DNA of 64,000 nt from Agelas oroides. Taxonomy: Eukaryota > Porifera > Demospongiae > Agelasida > Agelasidae. The stretch is from contig OX422192.1 of assembly GCA_949130485.1 (NCBI GenBank), positions 5,826,085 to 5,890,084 on the forward strand. The letters run 5' to 3'. A program made the translations under genes and the position numbers. The notes below the pieces were generated by a model. The model did no database searches. It was given only the letters and a program-made list of their open reading frames with translations, and was not told where the DNA came from. This document shows positions 12,201 to 21,146 of the stretch, in pieces. Each line of letters begins with the position of its first letter. The stretch's first letter is position 1.

Positions 12201-15200
12201 ACTCTCAACGCAGCTTTATTTGATTACCCACACCGGGCATCGAGTCACTAGCACCTATAAAATCCCATGTAAAAGTTAATTGTTTTGACTGTAAATAACT
12301 TCTACTTACAGTTAACTGCCACCATATATAGAGTCACCCACTTTAACATGATGTATGGGGGGCTCAATCTCACAAAGGTGGCCTCAAATTCTTAATAGAA
12401 TATTATTATGGCTCCATGGGGCTCCAAGATGTTGGGACCCCAGGACCCTATAGTATTTCAACATTTTGGGGCCCTGGGGACCCAAAAATGGGGGTGACCT
12501 ATTTTCACATGACACTGGTGTCATAGGTGCAAATGACTCCCGTCGTACATGACTCCCCCTTCCAGTGACCCCCCACTCATTCCTCACTTGGAATCAGTGA
12601 TCCCTAGTCATTCTACCCTAAGGCTCAGTAACTCCCCAGTCATTCTATCCTAGTGCAGGATGACTTCCCTCTGGGGAAGTGACTCCCTGAGGAGTAAGTG
12701 AATCCCAGTTGTGAGGAGTAAGTGAAGCCCAGTTGTGAGGAGTAAGTGAAGCTTTGAACAGTTGCCATGACTTCACATCCTTGAACAGTTGCCATGGCCA
12801 TTTATTGATAATTAAACTTGGTGTTGTCACCTTTTAATGTACTCTATTCCGAAACACGGGGATATTCACATGAACCTTTGAACCAAATGTTAGAAAGTAG
12901 TATTTTCCTGTTATGTCTTGCCAATGTATCATAAGATTGTGGAGCAATGGAGACTGCACAGGTACAGCAGATCTCTGTATTGGTGACCACTACTGCCTTT
13001 GCAATCGAGTAGAATGTGAGAGTACAACAATCTTACCTAAAGCTTTTTGGCAAAGTTATTCTTGAAACCCATTTAAAATATATCACCCAGCAGCTCAGCA
13101 GAAGAGTAGAGAGGGAGGCAGTCTTTAGTAACTTTAGAATAAGTTGCAGTTAACCAGCTAGATTGGATTCGCATGTCTGTAGTTCAAGGAGGTGTCAAGT
13201 ACACAGCATCATTTGTAACACTTAAAAAAAAGTGATTAGCATATATTCTTATAGAATAGCCCAGGTAAGAGCTCTAAAAGTGGTTTGTCCATATTTGGCA
13301 GGCACTGAAGTTTTGAACGGATCATTCAATGGAACAGCACCAGAGGACTGTGGAGGTTCGAACTGTTACAGTTTTATGAATTTCAGCATAGTGTAACATA
13401 TCCAGTCATACATCATTTAGATCTGACCATTGATGAGTACCGATTCCTCTTTGTTGGTGCTACATTCACCATTGCAACTGCACTCTTGCGACTTGCAATA
13501 GAGGTGATACAACTGTGCAGCCACCCACTGGAGTACCTGCAGGACTGGGTCAACTGGTTGGAGATGTCTCTGTACCTGTGCTCTATAATATTCACATTTG
13601 TTTTTGCAACCCCCTGCCTCTGTGTTTACAGCTGGCAGTGGCAAGTTGGGGTTGTAGCTGTATTCCTCAGCTGGATTGGACTTATATCATTTCTTCAAAA
13701 ATGGCCTGTGACAGGAGTCTACATTCTGATGTTCATAAATATTATCCAATCATTTCTGAAGATCGCATTTCTCGCTTTGTTGCTGGTGATTGCATTTGCT
13801 CTGGCATTCTACATGCTGTTCTTTGAACCAGATGAGATGGTAAGTATACTGAGCAATCTGACTGTACGACTGCAGTGTCTGTTTATCATTGTGATCATAA
13901 CCTACCCGCGTATAGTGGGAAAATATGGCGGGCATTAAACTTGGCGATGTATCGCCAGAAAAGGGGTTTGGCGAATTTTAATTTGGCAATTTTGTCTGAG
14001 GCACTTCATTAGCGATACATCATAAGCATCTCTTGGAACGTGTATTCCGTCTCGCATTACTAGAACCAGCTCGAGTAGCATGACGGAAGTGTACAAAGTG
14101 GAAAGTTGCATTCATATTTGGACCGCACTTGAAGAACAACTAGGCCGCAGCGAAAAAGATATTAAACTCTGAGGATCGGTATATACGAAGGTGGTACTCG
14201 AGTTGTGTTCCACCCCCAAGAGCAGGCATTTATCTCTTCATGTACCAGGTGTATACATTTCTTGGATACGATACAGGTCCATCTCTCTTGACAAATACTA
14301 ATGCAGCCACACAGTTCTGCTAGTGTGTGCATGCATAAACTGAATGTAAAACACAAGCCCACCAATACAATGTATATGGCTTGTGTGGTTGCATTGTAAA
14401 TGCACTGAAGTAAAAAAAAAATAGTGCAATACTCATCTGCTGTCTTCCATATAACACAGACTGGCTTGTAACATGGTTGAAGATACAGTTGTCCTGCAAT
14501 ACTTTACTGTACAGCATGACAGTTGATCCATGGAGCAAAGAGCAAAAATTATAACCGGCAGGTTTACTCTTATGCACCATGAATGCAAGCCCACAAGCTT
14601 CAAAGTACAAGCACCCTTGGAAGGATTCAGTTTTGAACTTGCAGTAGTGAGCTTTCACAGTTACCTTGCAACAAAACTGACAAATTCAGTAGTGTAAGGT
14701 ACTAGTAACCCCAACAATCGGAGAACTTTAATTATTTCCCTCATCATATGGGCTTATTAAGTAGCGGGAATAGCTCATCGCCCTAACTTTTGGTTATAAT
14801 TGAGCTTACATTGCATGGTGTATGAAGTTATTTTGATACAAAGTCTTCCCTGTCTTGTAATACCTGTGTGTCCAATTTTGAATAAAGTGCCAATCCAACT
14901 GTATTTCATTCATTCTCCAGCGCAGTGCATTCTCCAATCCAGTGCTTGCTATTGTGAAGGCGACGAGCATGGCAATTGGAGATCTGGACTTTGATGACCT
15001 TTTCCACCAACAGGAGGGTGAGGAAGAGATTGCCTTTCCTCCAGTCTCCTTCATTCTCTGGATTGTGTTCCTGGTACTGATACTAGTCCTGTTGGACAAT
15101 TTGCTGGTAAGTTGCTAATCTTGGCACCCTCCATACATTTAACATCTAGTAAATCTTAGTATGACATGTAGTGTAGTGATAAAGTGGCTAGCATTAGTCT

Positions 15201-17339
15201 GTTCAAGTTGGCACCTACCCTGGAATAAGCAAAGTGTGACTAAGAAATGCTAAATTCATATACAAACACTCCATTTTCACTTTTGACTGGCTTGAAAATT
15301 GCACATAGTTGGATTTGCCTCCATATCTCTCAAAGCCCATGATGTAAACATTAGACAACTATGTATATTCCTGTTGGTATTGAAAACATGTTTGGTAGTT
15401 CTCACACTACAATCTTTTGTAACCCATGACCGTTATTGTAGCTACAGCATAACTGTGTTTATCTTGTTAAAATTGTCAAGTATGGATTTACCTCTGGAAG
15501 AAGAATGAACCAACTCATATTAATTATAGGATGTAATTTGTCAGTTGCTATTCCTTTGTTTCTTTGTTTTTGTGTTTGCCTCCTTTAAATGATTCAAAAA
15601 TTTGGTGACTTCCACTTGCGCACTGAAAGGTTGGTGGTGATTACGGTATAAAAACTAAATATACTTTCAGAGTTTGATGTTAAAATTAATAGGAGCTTAT
15701 ATGTACATCAGTGTAGCCTGACTAACAGCTTATACTCGTGGAATACATATATTGCTTGCTTTCTATTTTTTCCTGTACATAGGTTGGTCTGGCTGTTGGT
15801 GATGTTGACAGTCGTCTGAAAAATGCTTTTGAGAACAGGATTGAATTACAGGTGAGCAGTATAGAATTAGTGACTACACAATGATTTACATTTCACCTAG
15901 CGAGTTTGCAGTTAGTGCATAACCATCCTAGCTTCTTTGAACAGTAGATCTTTGTTATACATATATCCTCATTGACTCATGCCTTTATGATTATCAAATT
16001 CAATTTCTCTTTCAGATTGATCTTGTTTTGACTTGTGAAGAGCTACTTGAATCTCAGCCTATTAAGAAGCTGTTTGAGATTCTGCATATTCACCATTGGT
16101 ATGCAATTAAGAAGTCTGCAGTGCTGTACCCAAATGCACCAGAAACCTTGTTACCTAAATGGTGTAGGGGAGGTAAACATGATTGGGAATTGGTTAGCCC
16201 ATCAGAAGGTAGGGCACGACGGTGGATTGCCAAGCGGTATGCAAAGTGGTGGATCTCAGATGACTACACCTCAGGAGTAAACATCTGCAACAAAATCAAT
16301 CCAGCTCAGGTAGTTAACCTAGTGTCTTGTTATATAATGATAAATTGTTGCCTTCTAAAATGTGAAATAGAATGACTAAACATTATTCATAACTTTCTTC
16401 ACTAATACATAAGTTTCTTTATGCATGTCTGACAGTCAAATCCATAAGCAACTTAGTATCACCACACAATCATCCCAAGTAGTGGTTGATTAAGTAAGCA
16501 CAAATCTCATTCCAGGATCCAACAGAAAAGCAGCTACAACATCAGAGTGACCAATTGGCCAAGCTGCAACAGCAGGGTGAAGAACAGAAGAACCAACTGG
16601 AAGCCAAGCTGCAACAACTCTCAGAGGTAATTATGCTGTAGGTAGGAGCAAAAAGTTTTGGCTCCTATTGATAAATGCAACTGCTTTGTATCGGATGGGT
16701 GCAATGTGAACTAAAAACAAATCTAAATTTGTCATCCATAGTACAGGGCACAGGCTAGGCAAACAGATAAAGCTGTCATTACTTTTCTCCTAGCAATGAT
16801 GAAATTGTCAATGTAGCACTAGATTCCACATGCTCTTCTAAAAACTGTCCACTGTCAGCTGTTGTTCATTACCCTGGAAACACAACCTCATATGTTGCGG
16901 GTGTACGAGATACACACTAGATGGGAATAAACCACTGAGACAAAACTGTAATATATGCACCATGCACCCATGCAGGGCTTATACCTCAATACAGTGAGCT
17001 GTAATTCAGTTGGTATCATAATCATGTATAATGTTTATTTCCATTTGTAAACACTGCCTTTGCCAACACACAGTGGCTAAGGCAAGAGCTGAAAGTCAGG
17101 CTATAGTCACACAGTTGAGGTATTACTGTTCTAGCAGTGCTAACCTGTGTGTTTACCACCACCTTTGACATATGAGCTGGAGTAACTGAAAAGTGGTTCC
17201 TTGTTCATAATAAGTAGCTGTGTATTAACCAATACAGGAACAGACACAGAAGTTAGAGGAGCAGACTGGACAGCTTGCTGCTGAGGTGGCTTCCTTAAGG
17301 GAAGCACTTCAAAAGCTTATCACCAAGTTGGATGTGTAA
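3147..17339 (+). CDS. TRPA-like cation channel gene, 3' half (ten exons)
   Basis: Exons read at 3147-3253, 8144-8339, 9992-10049, 10113-10287, 13302-13839, 14921-15106, 15783-15851, 16016-16309, 16516-16626 and 17238-17339. All have AG/GT borders and matching codon phases, except one break inside 13302-13839. Together they give roughly 610 residues: an ankyrin-to-membrane linker (TPMRGLIAFMP, then FNYEFLED), six membrane segments, pore motif AIGDLDFDD, a VGLAVGDVD segment after S6, a soluble C-terminal region and a glutamine-rich coiled coil ending in LDV-stop. TRPA channels form tetrameric Ca2+-permeable channels of the plasma membrane, gated by chemicals or temperature. Their N-terminal ankyrin repeats are absent here and should lie upstream. 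The family call rests on order and motifs and is firm. The exact subfamily is not known. Confidence 0.88.
3483..3935. mobile_element. pogo/Tc1-type non-autonomous element, TA duplication
   Basis: Ends CAGTGGAACCCC and (G)GTGTTTCACTG, flanked on both sides by TA (3481-3482 and 3936-3937). A second copy lies at 39085-39949. Ends of this form with TA target duplication fit pogo/Tigger-like elements of the Tc1/mariner superfamily. It has no coding capacity. Confidence 0.75.
4777..5167 (-). pseudogene. Non-LTR retrotransposon ORF2 C-terminus, 5' truncated
   Basis: On the minus strand one frame reads from about 5167 with KILRRIWHLP, GIVHCMANLDSLNNVVY and LLCAALKCPS. A second frame carries the end CATVIHSVRSCANLDDD...IACD-stop at 4777. 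This order matches the tail found downstream of reverse transcriptase in metazoan LINEs, where the last Trp/Leu-rich helix block precedes the stop. One frameshift separates the two halves. No RT domain is present, so this is a typical 5'-truncated insertion inside a TRPA-gene intron. The clade is not assigned. Confidence 0.65.
5371..5809. mobile_element. TIR element carrying telomere-type repeats
   Basis: Left end ggaattcgcttttttcacag and right end ctgtgaaaaaagcgaatccc are inverted. The inversion extends through gtcatcattacg and TGAATATTCATAAGTA. AGTTC flanks both sides (5366-5370 and 5810-5814), a possible target duplication. The centre holds eight TTAGGG units. Confidence 0.7.
5562..5611 (+). 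repeat. Interstitial (TTAGGG)8
   Basis: About eight uninterrupted TTAGGG units inside a TIR element. The flanks, aaatggttaa on one side and ctggggccaggg on the other, recur inverted around the telomere-type repeat at 39582-39623. The array therefore travels as part of a mobile sequence and does not mark a chromosome end. Confidence 0.9.
6253..6280 (-). repeat. T28 tract (A28 on the ORF strand)
   Basis: Twenty-eight consecutive T on the plus strand, about 115 bp beyond the stop of the minus-strand ORF at 6396. Read on that strand it is a poly(A) tract 3' of an intronless ORF, as left by reverse transcription of an mRNA. Confidence 0.7.
6396..7067 (-). CDS. Intronless 223-codon ORF, function unknown
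   Basis: The first ATG on this strand is at 7067 (MADKPIKVALLEGDF); the frame is open to 6396. Residues 1-60 are hydrophobic/ordered (FAVLSLLGFPLGLT, then SVSFYWPAQV). A basic block follows (KTKRKRKRRKSKQAKAF), a likely nuclear signal. The rest is acidic and Ser-rich with DEGEWTVVKRKKP, ending in LRPRLRPKK-stop. A WTxVxRKKP phrase is common in nucleic-acid-binding and ORF1-like proteins of retroelements, so it may be a captured or retrotransposed fragment. It lies inside a TIR element within an intron, has an A-rich tract 3', and is intact. I do not recognise the family. Confidence 0.55.
   Translation of the reverse strand: MADKPIKVALLEGDFAVLSLLGFPLGLTIQLQQSNFNLADALWTAKSSKSGFSVSFYWPAQVTASKTKRKRKRRKSKQAKAFINAVSASSHKEITSKPDSKVQRELSPPKAEVPNNATHSCAPTENQLESFQQDSDEEVVNDEGEWTVVKRKKPRDTGRVSKTLLKLRAPRHVWENMSSSESSCPSENEVDDAAAPVSVTTPDHFKSPSPIVNRLRPRLRPKK
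7201..7605. mobile_element. Nested TIR element, 9-bp duplication GGACGAGGC
   Basis: Begins CAGAGGAGGAAGGAC and ends with the inverse gtcctccctcctctg, flanked by identical GGACGAGGC at 7192-7200 and 7606-7614. It inserted into the right TIR of the 5883-7616 element: removing it restores a TIR end matching the left one. About 405 bp, no coding capacity. Confidence 0.75.
7690..7790. repeat. GATTTC-rich degenerate tandem repeat
   Basis: Repeated agatttc/gagatttcag phrases, related in style to the GAAATCCA repeat at 23737-23840. Confidence 0.5.
7807..7942. mobile_element. Single arm end of the foldback family at 21900-23032
   Basis: From ctcgagctccatttttcagt to gatagtttactc it matches the outer 136 bp of either arm of the 1.1-kb foldback element. 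Only one arm is present, so it is a truncated copy. Confidence 0.7.
8144..8339 (+). CDS. TRPA-like exon: pre-S1 linker with FNYEFLED
   Basis: Opens with VAERVFSKCV after the split D codon, then KLKVEFNYEFLEDF, the conserved segment between ankyrins and S1 in TRPA proteins, then an acidic Ser/Gln-rich stretch. Donor ag|gtatac leaves phase 2, matching the exon at 9992. Confidence 0.8.
8382..9959. mobile_element. TSD-less A|T-inserting element, copy 1 (Helitron-like candidate)
   Basis: Starts TCAGAGAGT(T)AGACTCTCTATG (a short hairpin), then TAGGGATGGCGCC, and ends TTTTTTAAGTCTTG. Host bases are A before and T after, with no target duplication. The right 600 bp is bracketed by inverted about 135-bp blocks (9364-9497 and 9823-9959) containing ATGTAGGGATGGC...GCCATCCCTACAT palindromes. 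It contains a (CTTT)n tract, a C run at about 8967-8989 and three small hairpins. A diverged copy in opposite orientation is at 27942-30015. It expanded a TRPA intron from about 75 bp to 1.65 kb and ends 32 bp before an acceptor. Confidence 0.7.
9992..10049 (+). CDS. TRPA-like exon: HPLFLI segment
   Basis: Short exon after acceptor cttccaatag, completing a split codon from 8339 and reading TKSWQPKEFTKHSHPLFLI before donor gtgagt. The HPL(x)LM-like motif always precedes the KHGR(x)xLLxHPL segment in TRPA proteins; the next exon begins exactly there, in phase. Confidence 0.75.
10113..10287 (+). CDS. TRPA-like exon: pre-S1 helix and S1
   Basis: KKHGCATLMKHPLVISLLDY, then KWKKFGR, then a hydrophobic S1 (FFGNLFIYLIFLVFLTAFGL) and LSPVERP at the start of the S1-S2 loop. 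Donor gtaagc leaves phase 1. Confidence 0.9.
10288..13301. other. TRPA intron, 3.0 kb, no gene
   Basis: An open stretch at 10390-10558 (FELHSLPANSQVW...) could look like an exon, but its phase does not fit and the flanking exons join without it. The intron holds short direct repeats (ttcagtagctgg near 10880-10995) and a 24-bp minisatellite at 12689. Confidence 0.6.
12689..12756. repeat. 24-bp minisatellite
   Basis: About 2.8 units of gaggagtaagtgaagcccag(ttgt), followed by a duplicated ttgaacagttgccatg phrase. Confidence 0.75.
13302..13839 (+). CDS. TRPA-like exon: S1-S2 loop, S2-S5, with one-base frame break
   Basis: The exon opens in the phase set by the S1 exon and reads TEVLNGSFNGTAPEDCGG, an extracellular loop with NGS/NGT glycosylation sites. 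In this frame it hits a stop at 13393. From about 13376 the adjacent frame continues FYEFQHSVTYP, then S2 (YRFLFVGATFTIATALL), S3 (WLEMSLYLCSIIFTFVF), S4 and S5 (IAFLALLLVIAFALAFYM) to DEM and donor gtaagt. Exon length 538 is one short of the length the flanking phases require, and the switch lies at a TTTT run (13372-13375). A 30-bp intron at 13391-13420 was considered but does not keep phase. Either a sequencing/assembly indel or a real disabling mutation. Confidence 0.82.
13840..14920. other. TRPA intron, no gene
   Basis: Only short ORFs without recognised motifs; lies between the S5 and pore exons. Confidence 0.6.
14921..15106 (+). CDS. TRPA-like exon: pore helix, filter and S6
   Basis: RSAFSNPVLAIVKATSMAIG then DLDFDDLF: the I-G-[ED]-[LF]-[DE]-F-type filter of TRPA channels. 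An acidic turret (QQEGEEE) follows, then S6 (SFILWIVFLVLILVLLDNLL). Phase 0 at both ends. Confidence 0.92.
15107..15782. other. TRPA intron, no gene
   Basis: No coding signal in any frame. Confidence 0.6.
15783..15851 (+). CDS. TRPA-like exon: post-S6 VGLAVGDVD segment
   Basis: Twenty-three codons, VGLAVGDVDSRLKNAFENRI plus ELQ. The VGLAVGD(I/V) phrase directly after S6 is a TRPA hallmark (TRP-helix region coupling the gate to the cytosolic domain). Confidence 0.9.
16016..16309 (+). CDS. TRPA-like exon: C-terminal soluble region
   Basis: Ninety-eight codons in frame between cag and gtagtt, from IDLVLTCEELLES to NKINPAQ. Rich in Trp and basic residues, with no separate recognisable domain. 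Confidence 0.85.
16516..16626 (+). CDS. TRPA-like exon: coiled coil part 1
   Basis: Thirty-seven codons, heptad-like QLQHQSDQLAKLQQQ and NQLEAKLQQLSE, phase 0 at both ends. Confidence 0.85.
17238..17339 (+). CDS. TRPA-like last exon: coiled coil end and stop
   Basis: EQTQKLEEQTGQLAAEV, then ASLREALQKLITKLDV and TAA at 17337-17339. Leucine heptads continue those of the previous exon. C-terminal coiled coils assemble TRPA tetramers. Confidence 0.88.
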   Translation, partial: EQTQKLEEQTGQLAAEVASLREALQKLITKLDV

Positions 17340-17423
17340 TTGAAGCTACCAACCCTTGTATCATGTGTACTTGTTTTTTGTAGCTGTCAACTTGATTTGT
17401 TAGTTTTAGGACACTGACTTGGA

Positions 17424-17429
17424 ATTAAA
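17424..17429 (+). terminator. Possible poly(A) signal ATTAAA
   Basis: ATTAAA 85 bp after the TRPA stop; an AATAAA is at about 17725. Either could serve; position is the only support. Confidence 0.3.
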
Positions 17430-18601
17430 TTATGCTTTTCTTATACCATGCATGCATAGAGAATGTTTATACTTCTACTGGTGCATAGAATAGGTCAACA
17501 TTTTCTAATGCTGGAACATTTGCTTGTATAATTATTTAAAACTGCCCCAAAAATTTGAATGGCATTCCACTTGACAATGAAATCTCATTTTACTGTACTA
17601 CTTACCACACCTTGCTTGAAATCACCCTTCAATTGATGGTCTAAAGGGACTTTGCTATTGTTACAACATCAAATCATGCACTATGTATAGCAGCCTAATT
17701 AGGACCTAGGTAGTAACTCCTCACAATAAATTATATCTATACCATGTTTAGTAACATTTTTAGCAATCAAAAACTCCTAAAGAAGTGCAAAAAAATTAAG
17801 ATCCATAACCAAAAATATAAAAAGTGGCCAGCGCTTGACAATATGAACAGACCTGCATGCTGCATCTTCATGAGTGCACCAACAGAAGGTGCATGCAAGT
17901 AAGGAAAGGTCCACTCTAAGAAAAAATCATTTTCTATCCTTTACGTAGCATCTGTTCCACTGCTGTGAAGTCTTTTCTTTTGGCATATCTTTCTATGACA
18001 CTATATCTATTGAAATTTGGGAAGCCCTAAGCTTCATTTGATCACTCAAGGTAGTATTCAATGTACAGCATTTACCTTAAAAGTTGGAACCTGCCTCATT
18101 GTAGCTATGACGCATTTATTAACCCACAAGACAGCCTCATTTCAGTACAGTATCCATAATGTATAAATTCATATGACAGATTGTTGCAAGCTAATTTTAA
18201 AGCTATCCCCTCTGTGCTTAATTCAACAGGTATTTTTTCAGTGCTGTTTCATACCCCTAAGGTTTTCACTGTATTTTAGGCCTAATAGGTCTTACGGTAA
18301 AGTAGACTATGTACTTGCTGCGTATATAATCAAATTGCAACAGTATATGCTGTGGAAGTGGGCGTGACAATGGTGATCGCAACAGTTTCGGTATGAATTA
18401 ATAATAATCATGTGACATCCAGTTCACTCTCTTGGGCGAAGAAAGAAGTTCACAGTGGTCCAGGTAAGAAGTATAGGTGAATGTTATGTTTAATTCTGAA
18501 GCGTTTGCCAGCATACGCTAATCTAATTCTTAATCTGTGCTTTACTTGCAATGACAAGTACATATGTTCACGAAGTCTCCAACAGAGAGCAGTTTTTGTA
18601 C
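17430..18601. other. Intergenic, no gene recognised
   Basis: Downstream flank of the TRPA gene. No coding motif or known repeat seen. Confidence 0.4.
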
Positions 18602-19137
18602 TTGCCTTTCCTTTCATACACTAATTTGCACAATGTCAGCATCGTTGACCTCTAGTTACGAACGATCATTCCTCATTTGTGGCCTAAAGGACGACCCAGT
18701 CAAGTTTGCCAAAGTCCATAGTATAGAAGGAAAGGAAAACAAAAACAGTGCAGACACATGCTAATTCGCACCAAACCTAGCTGTTTCAGTACTTTTTATT
18801 AAGATCCGTTCAACCATGGTAAATGTAAACACTTGTTGATTAGCTTAGATGAATGAAATTTCGTATAGTTTATTTTGCTTGTACAGTAAAGATGTAGTTC
18901 AATTGCTTATTCCTTGCGGTTTGTACCAGTGCTATAGACTTGCTGTGTTCATCCTTTCTGCTGAAGTTATTCCTTGAACACTGTTTAATTATCAATTTGA
19001 GACGAAATTATACATACGTGCATTTCGTTAGATGAAACGGACTCAGACCGTGAAGTTAGACGTAAAGAAATTAGTCGAGGTGGGATGATACATCTTCAAA
19101 GTTACAACTTTTGGGCTCTTTGATGGTGGTAGGTGAG

Positions 19138-20088
19138 GGTCATATCTAATCGCTGGACTGGATTGTGGACTGGATTGCTGGACTGGATTGATGGACTGGA
19201 TTGTTGAACAGAAAATTGAACATTCAAATCACACAAGAGACAGTTGGATGAGTAAAACGGTACCACATAGTCTGTTAGAAATGTTTTTAAAGGGGCGTGG
19301 AAATATACTAGTAACAGGAGTGTCAAGATGTTTTTACTGTGAAAAGGTTTGGGTTACTTCAACCATACTTTGGTCAACTGAGTTGCATGACACATGAAGG
19401 AATGTTCACAATTTGAATCAGAGTGTAGTCAGGAAGCTTTTCCTGTTAGTATAAATTGTGAGGTTTGTTGTTTCTTTTCATCTGCCTCTGGATGAGTTCC
19501 TTGGTTGCATGGTTATGGTAGAAATGCCAGGATTATAGCCAAATAGGTCTTCTGAAAGAAGAGACTGATTAAACTAAAAACCTCCTCAATGAGCTTTCAA
19601 GAAAAACTATTTGGTGGCATTCTAATCCTTGGGTAATAGTCACACTGATGCATCTGTGGCAACCTAAAAATGTGGTTGAACTAACCCAAGTGTTTTTGCA
19701 GTGTATATATACGTACATGCCTTTAAATACCCTACTCATTTATGCATAAACTGGCCATGGCCTCACCACTCTTAGACGATTGCAGCCACTTCAGAAACAA
19801 CGGAAAACTTCACCAGTAACTTTTTCAGCATGTGTTGTTTAAAGTAGTGAATGTTGTGCAGAGCAAACCTAAGCAGCAAGACAACTATGATGGTTACAAC
19901 TGACAGTGTATAAAAAACTCTCTTGCCATTGTACTTGCTAATAAAATCATGTGACCTCTCCACTCTTCTGATTGGCTAGAGATCAGGTGATATGAACACA
20001 TTCAGTTCAATTGTTAATTCAGTAATCCAGTCCATCAGTCCAGTCCAGCAATCCAGTCCACAATCCAGTCCAGTGATTAGATACGACC
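19138..20088. mobile_element. Mutator-like TIR element, 9-bp duplication
   Basis: About 62-bp TIRs begin GGTC(A/G)TATCTAATC and carry repeated GGACTGGATTG. They are flanked by identical GTAGGTGAG (19129-19137 and 20089-20097). The right arm of the inverted duplication (near 37900-37915) has one uninterrupted gtaggtgag, the empty site. About 951 bp, no recognisable transposase. Confidence 0.85.
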
Positions 20089-20437
20089 GTAGGTGAGTCT
20101 ATCTACAGATGGTACAGTGGTTTAGATCAGAGAAGTGTGGCTGAAATTTGATCTGGGCCACTTCCTTAGCTTCCTGTCTTTTGATATCTGCTCTGGTTAT
20201 GTTTATTGCTCTCCACTATACTGATTCTATAATCATGGTCATTCTCTTTGCTTGTTGGCAGGCAGTGTATAAGGGCTACAGCAACCAGTCTTCTTTTACA
20301 GTACTGTATATAGTTTCACTTTGAACTCACTGCACTTGATCAGTTATCCATTGTATCCCATTGTTATAATGTACAAGCTTACCATCTGAGCATGTTGCCT
20401 CATGCTGGAAATAAAGATAGAGGAAAGTGAAAAGGCC

Positions 20438-20512
20438 GGCAGTCATCAGGAGTTGAACCCAGGACACCTCTGGCTTGAGCTGCCAGTGCTCTGCTACTGA
20501 GCTATGACAGCC
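20438..20512 (-). mobile_element. tRNA-derived SINE head
   Basis: Inverse of the 75-nt tRNA-like sequence at 37484-37558, with A-box-like TGGCTCAGTAGCAGAGC and B-box-like GGGTTCAACTCC, in the left duplication arm. Confidence 0.65.
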
Positions 20513-20632
20513 GGACAGGTGTGTGACTACCAGGTGTGTGACTACCAGGTGTGTGACTGAGCAAGGCATTCAGTACCACCTGTGCAGTACATATAGAGGA
20601 TTTTGGGGGTTGGTGATTATGAGCTCACGGAG

Positions 20633-20830
20633 TTTTAGGTTGAGCAGCCCGAACGGTATGAAAGCTGTACAAGCTGGCCGAACAAACAGCCCGTGGCCCT
20701 ATAACAGCATGAAAGCTTGCCAAACTATTTACAGAAGCATGCACTAACAAGCAAGGTAGTCTGACAACCGAGACTGTCCAACCAACGCCAGCACAGATCG
20801 GATCAGGCTACAGTGCAGCGCTAATGTGCA
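20633..20830. repeat. Dispersed repeat related to 1200-1390
   Basis: Shares cggtatgaaagctgtacaag and the following aagcaaggtagtct with 1269-1370. Inverted counterpart in the right arm at about 36737-36920. Confidence 0.6.
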
Positions 20831-21146
20831 TGTTGCACGAAAGCCTTGCATGCCGTGTGTGTGGAGTGTAATTACCACGAAGGAGTGGCATGGGAGACCT
20901 GTGGATACCACAGCAAAGGAGGGGGGTGGTGTTAGTTTGGGGAGACATTTGGGTACTACGAAAGAGGCGGGGTATGGTGTTAGTTGGGGAGACCCGTGAA
21001 TACCACAGTAGAGGGGAGGAGTACATGGTGTTATTTCGGAGAGACCTGTGGGTACCACAGCAGACTGGAGGGGTATGGTGTTTGTCCATGGGAGGCCTGT
21101 GTCAACTGCTAACAGATAATTTATTGAGAGTAATAATATAGTAATA

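Noticed and set aside
13391-13420. 30-bp intron in the S1-S2 exon
   Set aside because: Borders look like gt...ag, but removal leaves incompatible codon phases and the length is below usual animal introns.
18564-18764. Conserved gene shared by the duplication arms (also 25690-26290)
   Set aside because: ORFs such as MSASLTSSYERSFL recur in both arms, but where arms differ (near 26182-26290 against 34770-34890) most changes alter the residue, so no purifying selection is visible.
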